Source: Pontibacter arcticus
GTDB lineage: Bacteria; Bacteroidota; Bacteroidia; Cytophagales; Hymenobacteraceae
DNA: 64,000 bases
Direction of reading: 5' to 3'
Assembly (NCBI RefSeq): GCF_003284895.1
Contig: NZ_QMDV01000002.1
Location: forward strand, 248,001 to 312,000
The notes beneath the pieces are model-generated. The model was not told where the DNA came from, did not search any database, and was given only the letters and a program-made list of their open reading frames with translations. Shown here piece by piece: positions 56,591 through 64,000 of the stretch (position 1 is its first letter; each line of letters starts with the position of its first letter). Made by a program: the position numbers and the translations under genes.

Positions 56591-56627
56591 AGGGGAAAGC
56601 GAAGTATAAACGCTTTCCCCTTTTTAT
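56591..56627 (+). terminator. Terminator of the signalling unit, with AAGTATAAA as its loop
   Basis: AGGGGAAAGCG (56591-56601) pairs with CGCTTTCCCCT (56611-56621), then TTTTTATT. The nine-base loop 56602-56610 is exactly AAGTATAAA. Confidence 0.85.
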
Positions 56628-56751
56628 TAAGTATACTTTTCAGTAATCTAAAGATTTACGATTTAGCAAGTATAGCTGCAATCAGAATACCTACAACAGC
56701 AGGTTAAATTATATAAAGCAAACTATTAGGCTGCCAAGTATAGAGCAGCAT

Positions 56752-58239
56752 TTATAAAGCCTTTGGCTTTCTTAACATAGTTCCCGCACGTTCTTTACTG
56801 AACTGTTCGCCTTCTTTCACAATTTGCCCATTCACAATTACATACATGAAGCCGGTGGCAAGTTGCTGGGCGTTTTCGAACGTAGCGTTTTCCTTTATTT
56901 CTGCCGGATCAAAAATCAGAAGATCAGCTTTGAAACCATCCTGTATTTTGCCTCGGTCGGTTATGCCAATGGTGTCTGCGGGCAATCCGGTCATCTTTCG
57001 GATTCCTTCTTCAAGTGGCAACAACTGTTTTTTCAGCACATACGTCTCAATCATTTTAGCAAAGGAGCCGAAGCTGCGCGGGTGGTTCATGGCGGGGCTT
57101 CCGTCGGTGCAAAGCATGGTATGCGGGTCCAGCAGCAGGGTTTCCTGCAGGTCGTCGTCCATGATAAAGTAAGCGCCAAATGCTCCGTATGGCCCGATAT
57201 CTTCCAGCAGTACCTCCTCAAAAGGTTTATTCAGTTCCTCGGAAAGTTGTTTAAGTGTTTTGCTTTTGTAAGGGCCTGTTCCGATCATGGTAGCATCCGG
57301 CCCGTTGCGGTGCTCTATTTTGTTTTTCAGGAAGGTTAGTAATTCGTCGCGCCTTGTTTGTTTTACTTCCTCGTAATTGTTCGGTTTTTTTGCCCACTCC
57401 GGAAACAGGATCTCAATGGAAGTATAACTGGCAGAGTAGGGGTAAAAGTCGGCTGTTACTTGTATACCCTTTGCCCGGGCATCGTTTAACTGTTTTCTGA
57501 TTTCTTCGCCACGCGCTTTGCCTTTGCCATACACCACTTTTATATGCGATATCTGAACCGGACAGTGTTTGCCCTGCGTGAGCAATTCTGCAATGGCTGG
57601 TTGTATGGTGGCATCGTCTTCGCTGCGCATGTGGCTCATGATTAAACCATTGGCAGCGCCTACGGTTTTGGCCAATCTTTCCAGTTCTGCTGAATGTGTA
57701 TGGAGTCCGGGATTATACTCGAGTCCGGTGGTCATGCCGAAGCAGCCATTCTCCATATCCAGCTTCAGCAGCCGCTCCATTTCGAGCAGGTTTTCTTCTG
57801 TTGGGATGGGTTCGTACCTGGTCCCGGAAAGCATCCGGATGGTGTTGTGGCCGGCAAACATGGCAATGTTCACATCTGGCCTGATCGCCTCTACCTGCGT
57901 CATCCATTCCTGCAAGGGCTGGCCGGATTGGTAAGAATCTTCACCCAGATCGGGGGCAAAACCATCCTGGCCCAGGCAAATGGTGGTTACACCCATCGCC
58001 AAGAAATTCTTGAATTCCGGGTTTTTAAGCGGTTCTCCGTGGGCGTGTGCATCTATAAAACCCGGGGTTACAACCAGTCCGGTTGCGTCAATGGTTCTGT
58101 GGGCAGTTGCTTGTTCTTTGGGGATTTCGCCTTTGTCTATGGTGATCGTGTTCGCTGCTACCCAGATATCAGCCTGAAAAGGAGCAGCACCGGTACCATC
58201 TATGATAAGAGCGTTTTGTATATGTAAATCGTAAGTCAT
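56752..58239 (-). CDS. N-acyl-D-amino-acid deacylase-like amidohydrolase
   Basis: 495 residues of the D-aminoacylase group of the amidohydrolase superfamily. The metal site residues are in VVTPGFIDAHAHGE (HxH), GMTTGLEYNPG, LIMSHMRSEDD, QISHIKVVYGKG and MLCTDGSP (Asp). The C-terminal GKIQDGFKADLLIFDPAEI is the usual barrel-closing strand. It hydrolyses N-acyl-D-amino acids or similar D-peptide derivatives, possibly wall-derived. No signal peptide is evident at its start. Monocistronic. Confidence 0.87.
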   Translation of the reverse strand: MTYDLHIQNALIIDGTGAAPFQADIWVAANTITIDKGEIPKEQATAHRTIDATGLVVTPGFIDAHAHGEPLKNPEFKNFLAMGVTTICLGQDGFAPDLGEDSYQSGQPLQEWMTQVEAIRPDVNIAMFAGHNTIRMLSGTRYEPIPTEENLLEMERLLKLDMENGCFGMTTGLEYNPGLHTHSAELERLAKTVGAANGLIMSHMRSEDDATIQPAIAELLTQGKHCPVQISHIKVVYGKGKARGEEIRKQLNDARAKGIQVTADFYPYSASYTSIEILFPEWAKKPNNYEEVKQTRRDELLTFLKNKIEHRNGPDATMIGTGPYKSKTLKQLSEELNKPFEEVLLEDIGPYGAFGAYFIMDDDLQETLLLDPHTMLCTDGSPAMNHPRSFGSFAKMIETYVLKKQLLPLEEGIRKMTGLPADTIGITDRGKIQDGFKADLLIFDPAEIKENATFENAQQLATGFMYVIVNGQIVKEGEQFSKERAGTMLRKPKAL

Positions 58240-58500
58240 CTAGGATCAAAGTATAAATCAGGTTTGGTACAGCAAATAAGCGCTTTTTTCAGAACTTCAA
58301 TAAAAAAACTGGCTATACCTGCAGTACCAAAGCATAAAGTTATACGAATGGCGATAAGGGGAGTAAAGATGTGTTTGTAAGATAAAGTTGCTGATTTCCA
58401 GATACTTTATACTTGCTAAAGCCATCGGTTTTAATTATTGGTTTGAACGATAAACCCCATTAGCCAAGCAGTTACCTTTTCGTTTACAAAGTATAAATTG

Positions 58501-59952
58501 TTAATCTACTTCCACATACTTTTTATCTTCGTTCATCCGTACGATTTTTGGATAGAACGTACCCACTACTTCTACCAGATCTTTTTGATACGCCATTACC
58601 TGGTGGATGTCTTTATAAGCCCGTGGAGCTTCGTCTAATCCGGCCCCGATCAGGGCTACATTTGCCTGCTTTAAGTAGTCGCTCATTTCGTGCTGCGAGA
58701 GCGTTTTTATTGCCTGTGTTCTGGACATGGTTCTGCCAGCCCCATGTGAGGCAGAATTAAGCGAGGCAATTTCGCCTTTGCCTCTTACAATAAAGCCGGG
58801 TGTTGCCATTGTGCCGGGTATAATCCCCATCACGCCTTTGCCAGCCGGTGTGGCGCCTTTCCGGTGTACGATCACTTCCTTGCCTGTTGCATCTTTTTCT
58901 TTCCAGGCAAAATTGTGGTGGTTTTCGATGCGGGCAAGGGGCGCTTCTCCGAGTTTGGCAGCCAGGCGTTCGTGTATCTGGTGGTGGCAGGCAGAGGCGT
59001 AATCACCGGCCAGGTTCATGGCCAGCCAGTATTCCTGACCGGCTTCGGTATCGAGGCCGAGCCATGCCAGGTGTTTGGCCTCCTGTGGCAGCGGGCACGC
59101 ATCCATTGCTACTTTTGTATAGTAACCGGCAATGTTGGCACCTAACCTCCTGGAGCCCGAGTGCGAAAGTATGGCCAGGTAACTTCCGGGTTTCAATCCA
59201 AATTCATTATCGGCACCGTGCAGCTCCACTTCCCCGAACTCAACAAAATGATTGCCACCGCCCGAACTGCCTAATTGCATGTAAGCGCGTTCCTTCAGTT
59301 CGCGCACCACCGGTATTTCAGAAAACTCGGGCCGGCTCATTATTTCATGGTCCATTGGTTTCTTAAAGGCATTGTTGCCAAACCGGGTACTGTCGGTAAG
59401 CATTTTAATCAGTTTGTCGCGGTTGGCTTCAAGATAGCTGGTGTTGATCGCAAAGATGCTCATGCTCATACGGCAGCCAATATCCACCCCTACGCCATAC
59501 GGAATAACAGCATGGTGTGTGGCCAGCACGCCGCCTACGGGTAACCCGTAACCCTGGTGGGCATCGGGCATTAAGGCGCCGCCTTGCGTTACAGGCAGCT
59601 GCATGGCAATATCCATCTGGCTTAAAGCGCCTTGTTCTATCCCTTCCGCACCGTAAATAGTATATGGTAACTTGGTTTCGTTCAGGCTGATAGGCGCACT
59701 TTCTTTGCGGTGCAGTATGGCCTGGGCAAGTGGCGCCAGGGTAGCGTGCAACTGGTATTGGTCCGGCGCAGCGAGTACATCCTGCAGCAGTTCGATCTGA
59801 TGAAGGCGGGGCAGTTCCGTAAAATAAGTATGAATGATGTTGAGTGCAGTACCTGTGGGCTTGCCCGACGGAAAGCCGAGTTTTACCAGATCCTGTGCAG
59901 TCAGCTTACCGGTAAGGTTAGGCCGTCCTTTTTTAATTTTTTTCTGTTTCAT
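58501..59952 (-). CDS. rtcB: RNA-splicing ligase RtcB
   Basis: 483 residues with all RtcB motifs: MPDAHQGYGLPVGG, GVDIGCRM (Mn-binding Cys160), LGSSGGGNHFVEFGE, ILSHSGSRRLG, RIENHHNFAW, VHRKGATPA and SASHGAGRTMSRTQA, the last carrying the His that is guanylylated. The enzyme joins 2',3'-cyclic phosphate or 3'-phosphate ends to 5'-OH ends using GTP and Mn, in RNA repair. No RtcA, RtcR or archease gene is next to it. Divergent from a small gene at 60111. Confidence 0.95.
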   Translation of the reverse strand: MKQKKIKKGRPNLTGKLTAQDLVKLGFPSGKPTGTALNIIHTYFTELPRLHQIELLQDVLAAPDQYQLHATLAPLAQAILHRKESAPISLNETKLPYTIYGAEGIEQGALSQMDIAMQLPVTQGGALMPDAHQGYGLPVGGVLATHHAVIPYGVGVDIGCRMSMSIFAINTSYLEANRDKLIKMLTDSTRFGNNAFKKPMDHEIMSRPEFSEIPVVRELKERAYMQLGSSGGGNHFVEFGEVELHGADNEFGLKPGSYLAILSHSGSRRLGANIAGYYTKVAMDACPLPQEAKHLAWLGLDTEAGQEYWLAMNLAGDYASACHHQIHERLAAKLGEAPLARIENHHNFAWKEKDATGKEVIVHRKGATPAGKGVMGIIPGTMATPGFIVRGKGEIASLNSASHGAGRTMSRTQAIKTLSQHEMSDYLKQANVALIGAGLDEAPRAYKDIHQVMAYQKDLVEVVGTFYPKIVRMNEDKKYVEVD

Positions 59953-60110
59953 AGTGATACCTGTTAAGCGAAGTATACTTTACGGTACCGGCTAACGACA
60001 AGGACATACCTTTTTTTTAAGATCTGAACAACAAACCTTAGAAGAAAAATGAAATTATAGGTGCGGTAAAAAAGTTATGTACATATTGCTACCAGAAATT
60101 TAAAAAAGCC

Positions 60111-60281
60111 ATGACTGAAGAAGAATTTGCCCACCGTTACGTACATGCCCTGGATACGGTGCTGGAAGCGCTGGCCGAAAATGAAGAAATTGCTCCTGAA
60201 AAATTTTACAGTGTGGCTTGTCTTATAGAAAATCTGCGGTTCTTTAGCCCGGTGCTCTATGCCACTCTCCTTAAAAAATAA
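60111..60281 (+). CDS. Small acidic helical protein (56 residues)
   Basis: ATG 60111 to TAA 60281. The sequence begins MTEEEFAHRYVHALDTVLEA and ends FFSPVLYATLLKK; it is amphipathic and helical with an acidic first half. The even codon use and absence of overlap with other genes argue for a real gene, divergent from rtcB. The function is unknown, and I cannot confirm conservation without a search. Confidence 0.5.
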   Translation: MTEEEFAHRYVHALDTVLEALAENEEIAPEKFYSVACLIENLRFFSPVLYATLLKK

Positions 60282-60341
60282 GCGGTTTGCCCGCATTATT
60301 ATTTGTATTGAAAGTATGAAATCAAAGTATAAAACAGGATT

Positions 60342-60432
60342 AAAACCTGCCGTTGTTGGTGTTTTTACCGCCAACTATACGTTAGCCTGATGGGGGTGCT
60401 TGCCAGTGAAAACACACAGCTATGGCAGCCGG
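60342..60432. repeat. Double-hairpin intergenic repeat, copy 3
   Basis: AAAACCTGCCGTTGTTGGTG, then TTTTTACCGCCAAC, and further on GCTTGCCAGTGAAAACACAC, then AGC. It is laid out as copies at 19380-19460 and 29742-29830. An AAGTATAAA copy (60324-60332) lies just before it. Confidence 0.7.
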
Positions 60433-60489
60433 AATAGTTTTCTTTATCGCTGTCAACTTTAAAGTATCAACGTAGCGTCTTAAGTTCTT

Positions 60490-60882
60490 TTAACTGCCCA
60501 GCCAGTTAATGGCTTCATCCTTATCATTAAAATTCTGGACGTTGCAAATGCCTTGCAGCGCTTCTGCTACTTTTTCAGCAGCATACTCCCGGAAACCCTG
60601 TCCGGTAGTCAGGCGTGCAAACCTTTCGAGGCGTGTATCCATCAGGTCTTTTGTAAACTGATCTAAAATCATTTCGTATTCAGCTGGATCAAGCGTTACA
60701 ACTGATTTTGTAGAATCAGCGAGGACTTTCTTCACATCGTAGCTCCGGATCGTGTTGATTACTTCGCCAAGTATAAACTTAAGTTCGGGAGAGCTGAATT
60801 CATAAATATCAGGCCACTCTACGTACAAAATATCTGTTGCCGGGTTATACTCCAGCTTTAAAAATTTACTAGGTATAATCAT
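60490..60882 (-). CDS. STAS/SpoIIAA-like protein
   Basis: 130 residues. The pattern LEYNPATDILYVEWPDIYEF, then INTIRSYDVKKVLADSTKSV and a C-terminal helix plus NFNDKDEAINWL resembles the SpoIIAA/SEC14-like STAS proteins that are common as single small proteins in Cytophagales. Cytoplasmic, no membrane segment. Function unknown; STAS domains bind small ligands or partner proteins. Confidence 0.65.
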   Translation of the reverse strand: MIIPSKFLKLEYNPATDILYVEWPDIYEFSSPELKFILGEVINTIRSYDVKKVLADSTKSVVTLDPAEYEMILDQFTKDLMDTRLERFARLTTGQGFREYAAEKVAEALQGICNVQNFNDKDEAINWLGS

Positions 60883-61438
60883 TTAGATTTATCCTGTTTA
60901 ATGGATGCCTGTAAATATAGTAAAAACAGTAGTATGAAGGTTATTGGAGTAGCAAAAGCCAACTGACCGAAACTATTTTAAGCACTAACGAAGTATAAAT
61001 CAGCTTGTATATAAAAAATAGGATATTTGCTTTAGCTGAAATTATGTAGCAGAATGCCATGTTTTTTTTCAAAAAATGTATCTTGCATGTACGAAATTAG
61101 CTTTGTGTTACTTTAACCGGGATTGCGGTAGTATAAGCGGCAATTGTTTTACCCTCAATTATATCCGAAAACTCTATTTTGGAAAGTATATAAAGTTTGT
61201 GAAAGTATAAACAATAGCATGTTTGTACAGGTTATAATTCGTAAAGCAATGGTTCTTGTACTTTGATCGTTGTACAGGATACAACTTTATTACCACATTA
61301 ATTAGTAAAGCAGTGCAGGCTTTTTTATCGTTGATTCTTACCCAGTTCCGGTAGCCGTTTGGTTAATCAGAGATTGTAAAGCAACCCAGAAATTTAGAAG
61401 ATAGAACGCCTTCCGGGCAATACAATTTCAGAGAAAGA
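60883..61438. other. Intergenic region upstream of the phytochrome gene
   Basis: About 555 bases with 9-mer copies at 60991-60999 and 61203-61211. No coding frame of note and no clear TAnnTTTG element found. Confidence 0.45.
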
Positions 61439-62989
61439 ATGGAGCAGAAGACAGCACCCCTAAACGTAACCATCGAAAAGAATTACGATTCCGAATTATG
61501 CGGAAGCATTCCTTTACACTTAGTTAATCTTATTCAGCCGCATGGCATGTTGCTGGTACTTGATAAAGTTGATTATACCATTATCCAGGTAAGTGAAAAT
61601 GCTGACAGGTTTCTGCACCTGCAGGCGGAGCAATTGCTGTCGCAGCCGCTTTCCGTTTTTATACCTGAGAACCAGTACCGCGAGGTGCTTCGTAAAATAA
61701 AATCACAGGGCATACACGATAAGATTCCGTTTACATTAACCTTTAATGTAGGTGGCAACGATGTGGTTTTCACGACGCTTATACTGGTGCATGAAAATTA
61801 TATCCTGGTTGAAATGGAACTGAGCGACCCGTCGGAGCAGGAATCATTCACCAGCTTTTACCAGCACATCAAATACATCACAACACTTTTAAAACAAGCC
61901 GTTTCTATAAAGGAAGTGGCACAGGTGGCAACCGACGAACTCAAGAAGTTTACCAGCTTTGATAAAGTAATGGTCTACCAGTTCGACCCAAACTGGAACG
62001 GCATCGTGATCGGGCAGGCCAAAGAAGACGATATGGATGATTACATGGACCTTCGGTTTCCGGCCTCCGATGTGCCTAAGCAGGCACGCGAACTATACTT
62101 TAAAAACCCGTACCGCCTGATCCCGACGCGCAGTTACACACCGGTACGTTTGGTGCCGATTATCAACCCGAAAACACAACGCTTTACCGATCTTTCGGAT
62201 TGCAGCCTCCGCAGCGTAGCCAATGTGCACCTGGAGTACCTGGCCAACATGAAAGTAGATGCTTCCATGTCGTTGCCTATTATTATCGATAACAAGCTTT
62301 GGGGTTTGATCTCGTGCCACCATAAAACGGCCAAGTATACCAGCTACGAAATGCGCTCCGCTATGGAACTGGTATCAGGTATACTTTCGGCCCAACTGGA
62401 AGCACGCCAGAAAGAAGAGAACATGGGCCTCCGGGTAAAGTTACGAAGTATACATGCCTCCTTAATGGAGCAATTGTACAGCAGTTCAAGCTTCGCGGAT
62501 GGCCTTCTGGAAGGGAATGTAGACATACAGCAACTGCTGGATTTAAGCGGTGCCGCTGTTATGTTTGAAGGAAATATCTGGACGAGTGGCGATACCCCCA
62601 CCGATCAGGAAATTAAGGAGCTTGTATCTTGGTTGCGGCGCAACAAAGCAAACGGGCAGTTTGCCACGGCATCGCTTCCAACGGTGTACCCGCACAGCAA
62701 ACGCTACATGGATAAGGCAAGCGGCCTGATCGCGATGCCTATTAACGCCGAGCAGGGAGAATTTATACTTGGCTTCCGGCCGGAAGTGCAGCAGACGCTG
62801 CAATGGGGGGGCGACCCGAATAACGCCATCCAAATGGAGCAGGACGGAAAAAGTTATCATCCGAGAAACTCCTTTGCCACTTACATCGAGACTGTGAAGT
62901 ATACTTCTCTTCCCTGGCAGCAGGAAGAAGAGGATGCAGCCGAAACATTACGCAGCGCTGTCCTGGAAAAAATTATCAAGGAAAGATAA
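61439..62989 (+). CDS. Bacteriophytochrome photosensory protein without kinase domain
   Basis: 516 residues in the order PAS-GAF-PHY. Cys21 (SELCGSIPLHLVNLIQPHG) is at the biliverdin-attachment position. The GAF domain has FPASDVPKQARELY (DxP motif, Val for Ile), CSLRSVANVHLEYLANM and WGLISCHHKT (chromophore-pocket His). The PHY tongue has WGGDPNN and HPRNSFATYIE (PRxSF). The protein stops after the last PHY helix, so it has no histidine kinase of its own. The gene 40 bases downstream encodes a CheB/CheR-type protein, the probable output partner. It should sense red/far-red light through biliverdin. Confidence 0.93.
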   Translation: MEQKTAPLNVTIEKNYDSELCGSIPLHLVNLIQPHGMLLVLDKVDYTIIQVSENADRFLHLQAEQLLSQPLSVFIPENQYREVLRKIKSQGIHDKIPFTLTFNVGGNDVVFTTLILVHENYILVEMELSDPSEQESFTSFYQHIKYITTLLKQAVSIKEVAQVATDELKKFTSFDKVMVYQFDPNWNGIVIGQAKEDDMDDYMDLRFPASDVPKQARELYFKNPYRLIPTRSYTPVRLVPIINPKTQRFTDLSDCSLRSVANVHLEYLANMKVDASMSLPIIIDNKLWGLISCHHKTAKYTSYEMRSAMELVSGILSAQLEARQKEENMGLRVKLRSIHASLMEQLYSSSSFADGLLEGNVDIQQLLDLSGAAVMFEGNIWTSGDTPTDQEIKELVSWLRRNKANGQFATASLPTVYPHSKRYMDKASGLIAMPINAEQGEFILGFRPEVQQTLQWGGDPNNAIQMEQDGKSYHPRNSFATYIETVKYTSLPWQQEEEDAAETLRSAVLEKIIKER

Positions 62990-63029
62990 CAGCAGGTATA
63001 ACCCGCTAGGTTAACGCAGCCATTGCCGT

Positions 63030-64000
63030 ATGAATACAGAACAGGAATTAGTACAGATGCCAAAAGATTCTCCTTCGGAAACTGAAAAAATAAAGCCCAC
63101 CGATCATTATTTAGTTGGGATCGGGGCTTCTGCAGGTGGTTTGGAGGCGATCCATATGTTGTTCGACCACTTCCCGAATAACTCCACTTTTTCATTTGTT
63201 ATCATCCAGCACCTTTCTCCGGACCATAAAAGCCTGATGGCCGAGCTGCTTTCGAAACATACCAGCATGCAGGTGCTGGAAGCGGAAGATAAAATGTTTA
63301 CCCGGCCCAACTGTGTGTATGTTATGCCAAGCGGCAAACAGCTTACCATAGAACATGGCCGCCTGCGCTTAGCCGATAAAACCCGGAACCGCGAACCTAA
63401 TTTTGCGATCGACCTGTTTTTTGAGTCGATGGCTAGAAGCAGGGGAAGGTATGCCATTGGTGTGGTACTTTCCGGAACCGGAACAGATGGCACCAGAGGA
63501 ACGATGGCCATAAAACGGGCAGGCGGCATGGTAGTGGTGCAAGACCCCGAAACAGCTAAGTTTGACGGGATGCCCCGGAGCGCCATTAATGCAGGTTACG
63601 CAGATTATATACTTGCGCCGGAGCTGATGCCCGATGAAATAATTGAGTTTACGCGTAAGATTCCGTTGGTAAAATCTTTAATAGAGCAAAGCAAGGAGCT
63701 GGAAGAAGACCTTATTTTGAAAGATATCCTGGATCTGGTTTGTACCCACACCCAAACGGATTTTACAGACTATAAAAAAGCCACGATCAACCGCAGGATC
63801 AGGAAACGAATAGATTTTCTGCTACTGAACGACCTGGGTGATTACCTGAACTACCTTCATGAGAACCCTGCAGAAATAAAGATCCTTTGCCAGGAGTTTT
63901 TCATTAACGTTACCAACTTTTTCAGGGACCCCGATGCCTTTGAATTGCTGGAAACGAAGGTGGTACCCGAACTGATCGAGGAAAAAACGGACAAGGATAC
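63030..64000 (+). CDS. CheB-CheR fusion signalling protein, 5' part only
   Basis: 323 codons are visible to the right edge, with no stop. A CheB methylesterase domain comes first (LVGIGASAGGLEA with Ser34, VIIQHLSPDHKS with His, VVLSGTGTDGTRG with Asp). A CheR methyltransferase domain starts at about 245 (CTHTQTDFTDYKKATINRRI, ILCQEFFINVTNFFRDPDAF). Proteins with this order usually continue into PAS and histidine kinase domains, which would be beyond the window; that part is an inference. It is adjacent to the kinase-less phytochrome, so it is likely to act with it. Confidence 0.9.
   Translation, partial: MNTEQELVQMPKDSPSETEKIKPTDHYLVGIGASAGGLEAIHMLFDHFPNNSTFSFVIIQHLSPDHKSLMAELLSKHTSMQVLEAEDKMFTRPNCVYVMPSGKQLTIEHGRLRLADKTRNREPNFAIDLFFESMARSRGRYAIGVVLSGTGTDGTRGTMAIKRAGGMVVVQDPETAKFDGMPRSAINAGYADYILAPELMPDEIIEFTRKIPLVKSLIEQSKELEEDLILKDILDLVCTHTQTDFTDYKKATINRRIRKRIDFLLLNDLGDYLNYLHENPAEIKILCQEFFINVTNFFRDPDAFELLETKVVPELIEEKTDKD

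Noticed and set aside
7265..62770. AAGTATAAA/TTTATACTT as a -10 promoter box
   Set aside because: Bacteroidota use TAnnTTTG; the word occurs within coding regions and in both orientations relative to genes, and many copies lie at 3' ends.

Overview
The window comes from a member of the phylum Bacteroidota, most likely a Pontibacter-like member of the Hymenobacteraceae (Cytophagales). The grounds are four large secreted proteins with type IX secretion (T9SS) C-terminal sorting domains, promoter -7 elements of the form TAnnTTTG, DUF6122 and DUF421 membrane proteins, an IntDOT-type tyrosine recombinase, and a moderate GC content with long AT-rich intergenic stretches. The genus is an inference.

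Layout. 1-618 is the start of an M24 peptidase gene that runs off the left edge. 1267-6492 is a small (5.2 kb) integrated element. It is bounded by an 18-bp direct repeat of the 3' end of tRNA-Glu(UUC) and carries a tyrosine recombinase gene broken by one in-frame amber codon, plus a two-gene surface cargo: a YadA-head/endosialidase-chaperone protein followed by a T9SS protein. 7000-12695 is housekeeping and metabolism: alpha-glucan phosphorylase, fatty acid desaturase, M28 peptidase, a Lys-rich microprotein and a DUF421 protein. 12975-19168 is a tripartite RND efflux operon (outer membrane channel, adaptor, pump) with an upstream GbsR/MarR-type regulator; matching inverted repeats lie in front of both the regulator and the operon. 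19511-26218 holds two lipoproteins, a POT peptide transporter, a DUF6122 protein, a putative metalloprotease and AnmK. 26582-29605 encodes a GH3 glucosaminidase fused to a serine beta-lactamase-like domain, so with AnmK it suggests peptidoglycan recycling. 32910-44552 is a pair of paralogous giant surface adhesins (1097 and about 2577 residues). 44939-64000 mixes a metallo-hydrolase, a Gre factor, a PAS histidine kinase, a second POT transporter, a propeller/IPT T9SS protein, a pseudouridine synthase, a small signalling cluster (AhpD-like protein, kinase-like phosphotransfer protein without ATPase domain, single-domain response regulator), a D-aminoacylase-like amidohydrolase, RtcB, and at the right edge a bacteriophytochrome photosensor lacking its own kinase, followed by a CheB/CheR-type protein that continues beyond the window.

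The most striking signal is not a gene. The 9-mer AAGTATAAA (or its complement TTTATACTT) recurs about 60 times by my by-eye count. It occurs in both orientations, between and inside genes, often beside, inside or in the loop of terminator hairpins. About one copy would be expected by chance. It is absent from the first 7.2 kb, which includes the whole tRNA-Glu element. It behaves like a genome-wide iterated word of the DNA-uptake-sequence or Chi/architectural type. A second dispersed signal is an approximately 85-bp double-hairpin intergenic repeat with three clear copies. No CRISPR array and no rRNA gene were seen.
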